A DNA stretch of 11,380 nucleotides. Source: Candidatus Omnitrophica bacterium CG07_land_8_20_14_0_80_50_8. GTDB taxonomy: Bacteria; Omnitrophota; Gorgyraeia; 2-02-FULL-51-18. Location: the NCBI GenBank assembly GCA_002779345.1, contig PEWW01000132.1, positions 1-11,380 of the forward strand, read 5' to 3'. Each line of letters opens with the position of its first letter. The stretch's first letter is position 1. A program made the position numbers and the translations under genes. A model generated the notes under the pieces. The model saw only the letters and a program-made list of their open reading frames with translations, did no database searches and was not told where the DNA came from. Positions 9,001 to 11,380 of this stretch are shown here, piece after piece.

Positions 9001-11380
9001 AGGGCAGCGTGCTGATCCCTGCCACGGTTTTTGACGACTTGGTGGGAACGGGCATCATCACGAATCGCGAACTTCCGGATGGGTCGAAGATCACCATGGT
9101 CCGGAACGCGAACGGGGAACTGCAAAATATCATGATCCGTTTGTCGCCGAACGCCACCAAGACCGGCATTATGAGTATTTTGCTCAACGAGGCCTTTGCC
9201 GACAAAACGGCGTTTGAGACGGTCATCGAGGAGCTCAAACGGGCTCTGGATAGCGTGACCTCCCAATCCGCCAAAGACTCTCTGGGCGCGCAAATAAGCG
9301 ATTGTCAGACGCAAAAGTCGAAACTGGACAATTTTATACGCACACTCAACGTGATGCTCGCAAGAACCGAGGCATTGGAGACCAGCGCGGTAGATCCCCG
9401 GGACGCTTCTCTGATTTCGGAAGACATCGATATGACCGGCGCGGCTGTTTCCGCCTATACGACGGATTTTATCAACAAAAATGCCCGTGAGCTCAGCGAA
9501 CTCTTGAAAGCGGTCATCCGGGACAAGAATACGGTGGAGAAGGATCTGGCCAAACTGAGCCGTCTTCTGATCCAATCGGATCCGGATATGAAAGCGGCGC
9601 TTGAAAGCCGCATTCAATCAGCTAGAAATGTCTACGGACAGATCGCCTATTTGGTCACGGCGGTGAGCGACTCACTCCGCGCGATCAAAGACAGTGATTT
9701 TGACGGCTATAGTGATCAGGAGGAAATGGTTCTCGGCGCCACCCAGGCGTATCGGACGAATCCATTTGATTATGACGACCGTTCCGGCGTCTCCAAAGAT
9801 TCGGATAATGACGGCTATTCAGACTCGCTCGAGTCGTTCAAAGGCACCAATCCCAAAGATACAGCGGACAAGCCGGATAGCAGCAAGGTCGATTTCGATA
9901 ATGACGGCGAAAGTGATTCCATGGAGACCGCCAACGGAACGGATCCCAAGAGCAAGAAATCTAACTCTAAGATCGATACGGACCGCGACGGAATATCGGA
10001 TTTCGCGGAGGCAAAACTTGGAACTTCATCCGAGAAACCGGATTCAGACGGTGACGGCTTCTCCGACGGGGAAGAACGTGAAAGGGAGACGGACCCGCTG
10101 AATATATCCTCCCGTCCGGCCCCGAGCGAGACCGACGCCGACGGCGACGGCACCAGCGATAAGAACGAAAAATTACTCGGAACGGATCCGGAGAAGGCGG
10201 ATTCGGACGGCGACGGCTTCTCAGACACCGAGGAGCTCAAACGCGCGACGGATCCTCTCGACAGCTTGTCCAGCCCGCTTCACCATGAGTTCTTGCTGAA
10301 TTCCGTGATGATCGGAAAGCTGGACCTCGACAGAAATGGCAAGATCGATCTGAACGATGTTTTTAGTTTTGACCGGATGTTCCAGGGATTCGCAGATCTC
10401 AACGGCGATAGCACGCTGAGCGAAAAGGATCTCACGGAGCTTGAGCGCCTTATCCGCTTCGCGAATTTGAAAGTCAGCGCTCAGGACATGGAAAACGCCG
10501 ATATCAATAAAGACGGCAAGATCGATATCCAGGACAAGATCGATTTCATCAACGGTCTCAAGAACTACCAGGACGTTAATAATGATGGTGTGGTGGATTA
10601 CCGCGATCTTGAATTTGTCCAAAACCTCGTGGGGTTGGGCATCAGCGGCGAGGAAGCCCAACACGCCGATATGAATTCGGACGGCATTATCGATTTCAAG
10701 GATTATTCGATCTTAGAATCGGTGCTTGGTTTCTTGAGAGACATCAATCAGGACAATCAACCCCAGCTCTTCGCTTCCGGAATGAATGCCGCGTTTATCG
10801 GCGGCGGTTTCGCGCTCGTCACCGTCGGTGCCGGAGATGAGATCGAGATCGCGCCCGTGTCGACAGCTGCCGTCAGGGAGATCAGTCAGATCGCGGTGAC
10901 GGTCAACCAAGCTTCCGTTCTACTGGAAAACTTTGACGTCGCAACACTCGAAGCGACCGTAAAGATAGGGGATGGATCCGCGGTGTACTCGAAGGGAATT
11001 CACCTTGTTCGGGTTGGAAGCGGGTACGCGTATCTCATGGTTCAGGCGGATGGAAAAGTGAAGATCTCGGAGGTCACTGTTTCAGGCACCGATCTACTCA
11101 GCGACACGCCGATCAGTGTTTACCAGACTGAGGTGACGCTTGTGAGCTTTGATCCCGGGAAGAACGAAGCGACCGTTCAGATCGGATCTGACGTCCGTGT
11201 TTTTGCGGCCGGTGTTCATACGGTGAGGATCGGCAGCGGATACGCCGTATTAAGGGTCGATGAGGACGGGCAGACGTCCCTGACGCCGGTCACGACGGAG
11301 TCAGGTCAAAGGTTAGGAACCTATCGGGTCCATGACACACCTGTTTCTGTGATGTCCGCCGGGGACGACCGGGTCATTTT
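1..11380 (+). CDS. Internal fragment of a giant modular repeat protein, partial at both ends
   Basis: One frame, with codons starting at position 3, stays open through all 3,792 complete codons and runs off both window edges. I translated it line by line and met no stop and no frameshift. Domain order: G-E-E-K-x-D-Y beta repeats (residues 1-915), beta-rich Tyr/Thr/Ser sequence (916-1415), I-D-Y-T-E-S repeats (1416-1800), a second G-x-E-K repeat block (1949-2510), dockerin-like and TSP3-like calcium loops (2531-2680), peptidase C39-like domain (about 2850-3007), helical region (3051-3229), seven TSP3 repeats (3230-3420), dockerin-like loops (3441-3585) and beta modules (3586-3792). Only four cysteines were seen (152, 816, 2878, 3101), and no transmembrane segment or signal peptide; any signal peptide would lie upstream. 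Calcium-loop domains of this kind act outside the cytoplasm, so a secreted or surface role is inferred. I recognise no named gene. The overall design resembles giant proteins of Omnitrophota, but this is an inference. Confidence 0.96.
228..2745 (+). repeat. N-terminal G-E-E-K-x-D-Y beta repeat array, eight clear units plus one degenerate
   Basis: Unit heads start near 228, 483, 732, 1095, 1566, 1908, 2187 and 2454, with a weaker ninth at 2688; a further head is cut by the window start (G-E-E-L-V-D-Y, bases 15-35). Each unit reads about E-S-F-F-A-G-x-x-G/T-E-E-K-x-D-Y-x-x-N-Y-x-G, then T-Q-x-S-F-Y-G, then R-A, then D-D-x-L/M-x-R-Q-x-x-W/F. Spacing between heads is 76 to 157 residues. The core of about 55-60 residues is conserved and the link after the Trp/Phe varies. 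Alternating hydrophobic and polar residues and many Tyr and Gly suggest beta strands, like RHS/YD-type shells, but the classical YD-repeat consensus is absent. I do not recognise the family. A structural stalk or shell is inferred. Confidence 0.9.
1380..1544 (+). repeat. Beta module inserted in the N-terminal repeat array
   Basis: Residues 460-514 sit in the long link between the repeat heads at 1095 and 1566, which makes this the longest unit (157 residues). They align with one single-residue gap to the C-terminal beta module at 11133-11291. The shared pattern is V-T then A-T-x-Q-I-G, then V, G, V, G-x-G, L, D-x-x-G and T-x-V; after the gap I count 10 identities in 35 positions. This is a domain of about 55 residues with unknown function, probably a small beta fold, used both as an insertion and as a tandem repeat in the same protein. 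Confidence 0.6.
2746..4247 (+). other. Beta-rich Tyr/Thr/Ser region without a clear unit
   Basis: Residues 916-1415 show short alternating patterns such as T-T-x-F-x-x-x-G-x-x-x-x-S and S-x-T-x-x-Y, with many Tyr, Thr, Ser and Asp and few long hydrophobic runs. The period is short and degenerate, and I could not fix a consensus. A proline-rich linker (M-P-I-P-P-P-I-V-A-P, residues 1241-1250, bases 3723-3752) separates two halves and may be a hinge. The likely structure is continued beta strands of the RHS-like or stalk type. No catalytic motif is recognised. Confidence 0.6.
4248..5400 (+). repeat. I-D-Y-T-E-S-N-x-S repeats
   Basis: A second repeat type reads V/I/L-I/L/M-D/E-Y-T/V-x-S-x-N/D-S. 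It occurs near residues 1417 (V-I-E-Y-T-I-S-D-N-S), 1583 (I-L-D-Y-T-Q-S-R-D-S), 1612 (V-I-D-Y-T-E-S-N-N-S), 1651 (V-L-E-H-T-E-A-N-D-S), 1680 (V-M-D-Y-V-E-S-K-N-T), 1733 (V-L-D-S-T-L-S-N-D-S) and 1763 (V-I-D-Y-R). Three copies are followed by G-G-P-x-x-x-R-T-x-Y or close to it (residues 1438, 1628 and 1696). Spacing is about 29 to 55 residues apart from one wide gap. This is probably another beta-strand repeat of the same stalk; no function can be assigned. Confidence 0.75.
5401..5846 (+). other. Link region with one EF-hand-like calcium loop
   Basis: Residues 1801-1948 join the I-D-Y-T-E-S repeats to the second G-x-E-K block. Within them, residues 1868-1897 (bases 5604-5693) are Asp/Asn-rich: D-F-N-N-D-T-T-A-D, then D-T-D-K-D-E-S-L-T-I-A-Q. 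The second stretch fits an EF-hand or dockerin loop at ligand positions 1, 3 and 5 (Asp1881, Asp1883, Asp1885), but position 12 is Gln1892 rather than Asp or Glu. It looks like a small calcium-loop insertion between the strands K-Y-Y-Y-D-L-P and L-D-Y-T-I-A-Y. It may be weakened or no longer bind metal. Confidence 0.5.
5847..7560 (+). repeat. Second block of degenerate G-x-E-K repeats
   Basis: The head motif of the N-terminal array returns in a looser form at bases 5847 (Y-S-G-N-Q-G-E-E-K), 6033 (Y-T-G-K-A-G-K-E-N), 6336 (Y-D-G-E-R-G-E-E-Q), 6783 (Y-F-G-K-E-G-N-E-R-L-D-Y), 7071 (Y-A-G-Q-R-D-E-E-K), 7293 (Y-F-T-G-E-P-G-R-E-K) and 7485 (Y-E-G-P-E-G-N-E-K). Heads are 62 to 149 residues apart. 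The T-Q-x-S-F-Y-G half of the unit is mostly lost or replaced by Y-Y-x-D or T-x-Y strands. The shared head suggests common descent with the units at 228-2745, with more divergence. Function unknown, probably structural. Confidence 0.75.
7593..7928 (+). repeat. Dockerin/EF-hand-like calcium loops, first cluster of four
   Basis: Four 12-residue loops have Asp at position 1, Asp or Asn at 3 and 5, and Asp or Glu at 12: residues 2531-2542 (D-V-N-G-D-G-V-V-N-E-A-D), 2561-2572 (D-L-N-G-D-G-T-Y-D-Y-T-D), 2607-2618 (D-F-N-A-D-G-T-V-T-D-Q-E) and 2631-2642 (D-T-D-L-N-G-E-I-N-G-S-D). The fourth has Asn-Gly at 5-6 instead of Asp-Gly. Each is followed by a short amphipathic helix (for example L-Q-L-L-E-S-F-I), as in dockerin type I repeats. 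The loops are expected to bind calcium. A scaffold-binding role like that of cellulosome dockerins is possible, but the internal position argues for a structural joint. Confidence 0.88.
7971..8042 (+). repeat. Single bacterial TSP3-like repeat
   Basis: Residues 2657-2680 read D-S-D-S-D-G-F-S-D-Y-E-E followed by L-G-T-D-P-L. This is the bacterial thrombospondin type 3 consensus (D-x-D-x-D-G-x-S-D-x-x-E, then G-T-D-P). It begins 26 residues after the fourth dockerin-like loop and ends the first calcium-binding block. The same motif is used seven times at 9690-10260. It is expected to bind calcium and form a stiff link to the domain that follows. Confidence 0.88.
8124..8282 (+). other. Small beta segment before the C39-like domain
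   Basis: Residues 2708-2760 alternate strands and turns, including G-L-K-I-Y-G-N, I-R-V-I-E-S-E-D-G and S-V-E-V-I-W-P. The order resembles the middle of the C-terminal beta modules (G-x-H-x-V-R-x-G, then x-V-x-x-D-G), but needs at least one gap, so relatedness is only suggested. A Gly-rich stretch (residues 2768-2778) follows and looks like a flexible linker to the helical part. Confidence 0.35.
8340..8580 (+). other. Helical segment leading into the C39-like domain
   Basis: Residues 2780-2860 are mostly amphipathic helix-type sequence, for example L-V-R-Q-V-T-D-L-V-A-A-V and V-F-N-F-F-K-K-V-Y-D-I-Y. It breaks with the beta-rich sequence upstream. It lies directly before the Cys-containing helix of the C39-like domain and may be a prodomain-like or packing region. 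No family recognised. Confidence 0.5.
8550..9021 (+). other. Peptidase C39-like (papain-fold) domain
   Basis: Residues about 2850-3007 follow the order of C39-like cysteine peptidase domains. The candidate nucleophile is Cys2878 in N-C-A-A-K-A-L-S-S-L-L, at the start of a helix, with Gln2871 seven residues before it as a possible oxyanion-hole residue (six is usual in papain-fold enzymes). A helical part with L-D-A-I-T-A-L-A-S-Q-K-G leads to the typical L-S-R-L-K-G-P-F-F-A-L-V strand. His2967 lies in G-A-D-H-L-V-L-V, where the catalytic His is expected. The usual third Asp position falls near Glu2982-Ser-Asn-Gly, so Asp appears replaced. The ending D-E-F-S-A-I-Y-K-G-S-V-L-I-P matches the family's closing helix and strand. 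Members cleave leader peptides (C39 of ABC exporters) or act as stand-alone peptidases; activity here is unproven. It could be self-processing or a non-catalytic binding domain. Confidence 0.72.
9030..9152 (+). other. Short beta link after the C39-like domain
   Basis: Residues 3010-3050 read as a few short strands with a turn of the type N-R-E-L-P-D-G-S-K-I and R-N-A-N-G-E-L-Q-N-I. They join the C39-like domain to the following helical region. This may be a small beta hairpin; nothing more can be said. Confidence 0.4.
9153..9689 (+). other. Helical, probable coiled-coil region
   Basis: Residues 3051-3229 are rich in Leu, Ala, Lys, Glu, Ser and Asp with heptad-like spacing, for example V-I-E-E-L-K-R-A-L-D-S-V and V-E-K-D-L-A-K-L-S-R-L-L. 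There are few Gly or Pro residues apart from one break near 3128-3145. It is the longest helical stretch in the window and separates the C39-like domain from the second calcium block. It may act as a spacer or an oligomerisation helix bundle. Cys3101 lies inside it. Confidence 0.65.
9690..10260 (+). repeat. Array of seven bacterial TSP3-like calcium repeats
   Basis: Seven copies of D-x-D-x-D-G-x-S-D-x-x-E start at residues 3230, 3266, 3297, 3325, 3347, 3378 and 3400 (bases 9690, 9798, 9891, 9975, 10041, 10134 and 10200). Several end in G-T-D-P or T-D-P-L. Steps of 22, 28, 31 or 36 residues reflect short and long linkers. The fifth and seventh copies share nearly the same DNA over D-S-D-G-D-G-F-S-D. 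The array is strongly acidic and expected to bind many calcium ions and become a rigid rod outside the cell. It has the same repeat type as 7971-8042. Confidence 0.93.
10323..10760 (+). repeat. Dockerin/EF-hand-like loops, second cluster: five complete plus one truncated
   Basis: Complete 12-residue loops run over residues 3441-3452, 3465-3476, 3500-3511, 3524-3535 and 3556-3567, all with Asp at 1 and 12 and Asp or Asn at 3. The first has Asn at 5 (shifted N-G, as in D-L-D-R-N-G-K-I-D-L-N-D). Starts are 24, 35, 24 and 32 residues apart, so the loops come in pairs with a 24-residue step, as in dockerin type I. A sixth loop would be due at 3580 and begins there (D-I-N-Q-D-N-Q), but stops after about seven residues and passes into the beta module. 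Calcium binding is expected; partner binding is unknown. Confidence 0.9.
10758..10901 (+). repeat. Beta module, incomplete first copy
   Basis: Residues 3589-3619 align without gaps to residues 3733-3763 of the last copy (10 identities in 31 positions). The shared pattern is F-A-x-G, then I-G-x-G-F/Y-A, V and P-V. The first half of the module (the E-A-T-V-x-I-G strand) is missing, because the dockerin-like loop runs straight into it. This is the third, degenerate copy of the tandem that follows. Confidence 0.6.
10911..11126 (+). repeat. Beta module, second copy
   Basis: Residues 3637-3708 carry E-A-T-V-K-I-G, then G-I-H-L-V-R-V-G-S-G-Y-A, then A-D-G-K and D-T-P-I-S-V. Over a 42-residue core it matches the next copy at 21 positions without gaps. 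The fold is probably all-beta and of unknown family. The conserved H-x-V-R-x-G-S-G-Y-A is the hallmark. Confidence 0.8.
11127..11380 (+). repeat. Beta module, third copy, running to the window edge
   Basis: Residues 3709-3792 repeat the module: E-A-T-V-Q-I-G, G-V-H-T-V-R-I-G-S-G-Y-A, E-D-G-Q and D-T-P-V-S-V. The strong match to the copy before it indicates a recent tandem duplication compared with the N-terminal insertion at 1380-1544. The frame is still open at the last base, so more copies may follow. Confidence 0.8.

Noticed and set aside
8835..9617. Antisense open frame of 260 codons
   Set aside because: It overlaps the plus-strand helical and C39-like coding sequence, which has recognisable domain motifs. 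The antisense product shows no domain and has no ribosome binding site context. Long antisense frames are common opposite GC-ending codons.
9694..10240. Overlapping open frames on both strands across the TSP3 array (Ile/Arg-rich plus-strand frame, Ser/Leu/Pro-rich antisense frame)
   Set aside because: These are low-complexity shadows of the repeated Asp-Gly codons. The correct frame gives seven clean calcium-binding repeats.
9690..10260. CRISPR-like or other DNA direct-repeat array
   Set aside because: The DNA periodicity comes from codons of D-x-D-x-D-G repeats with uneven spacing (22 to 36 residues) and divergent synonymous sites; there are no regular spacers.

Overview
The whole 11,380-base window lies inside one uninterrupted plus-strand reading frame (codons starting at positions 3, 6, 9 and so on). 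It has no in-frame stop and no clear start, so both ends of the gene lie outside. The visible part is 3,792 complete codons. I number residues from the codon at base 3, so residue n starts at base 3n. No intergenic DNA, RNA gene, mobile element, promoter or terminator is visible, and every other open frame looks like a shadow of this one.

The protein is a modular, repeat-built giant that is probably secreted or on the cell surface. Bases 1-2745 hold a long beta-rich repeat whose head reads roughly Y/F-F-x-G-x-x-G-E-E-K-x-D-Y and whose tail reads T-Q-x-S-F-Y-G...R-A...D-D-x-L-x-R-Q-x-x-W. A small beta module is inserted in one unit. Bases 2746-4247 are Tyr/Thr/Ser-rich beta-type sequence. Bases 4248-5400 hold a second degenerate repeat built on I-D-Y-T-E-S-N-x-S. 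Bases 5401-7560 return to the G-x-E-K head motif, with a small calcium-loop insertion near 5604-5691. Bases 7593-8042 carry four dockerin/EF-hand-like loops and one thrombospondin type 3-like repeat. Next come a small beta segment, a helical stretch and a papain-fold peptidase C39-like domain (about 8550-9021; Cys2878, His2967). A helical or coiled-coil region (9153-9689) is followed by seven TSP3-like repeats (9690-10260) and five dockerin-like loops plus a truncated sixth (10323-10760). Two and a half copies of a beta module (10758 to the end) close the window; this is the same module seen inserted near 1380-1544.

The architecture is bacterial. Balanced base composition, the absence of gene boundaries across 11 kb, and the mix of dockerin, TSP3 and C39-like domains with home-grown beta repeats resemble the giant genes reported from Omnitrophota metagenomes. 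Planctomycetes, Verrucomicrobia/Lentisphaerae or Elusimicrobia-like lineages remain possible. This assignment is inference; the window has no phylogenetic marker.

A working picture is that the repeats form a long extracellular stalk or shell, the calcium-binding blocks act as stiffeners or attachment joints, and the C39-like domain, flanked on both sides by calcium-loop blocks, is either a protease (possibly self-processing) or a binding domain derived from one.
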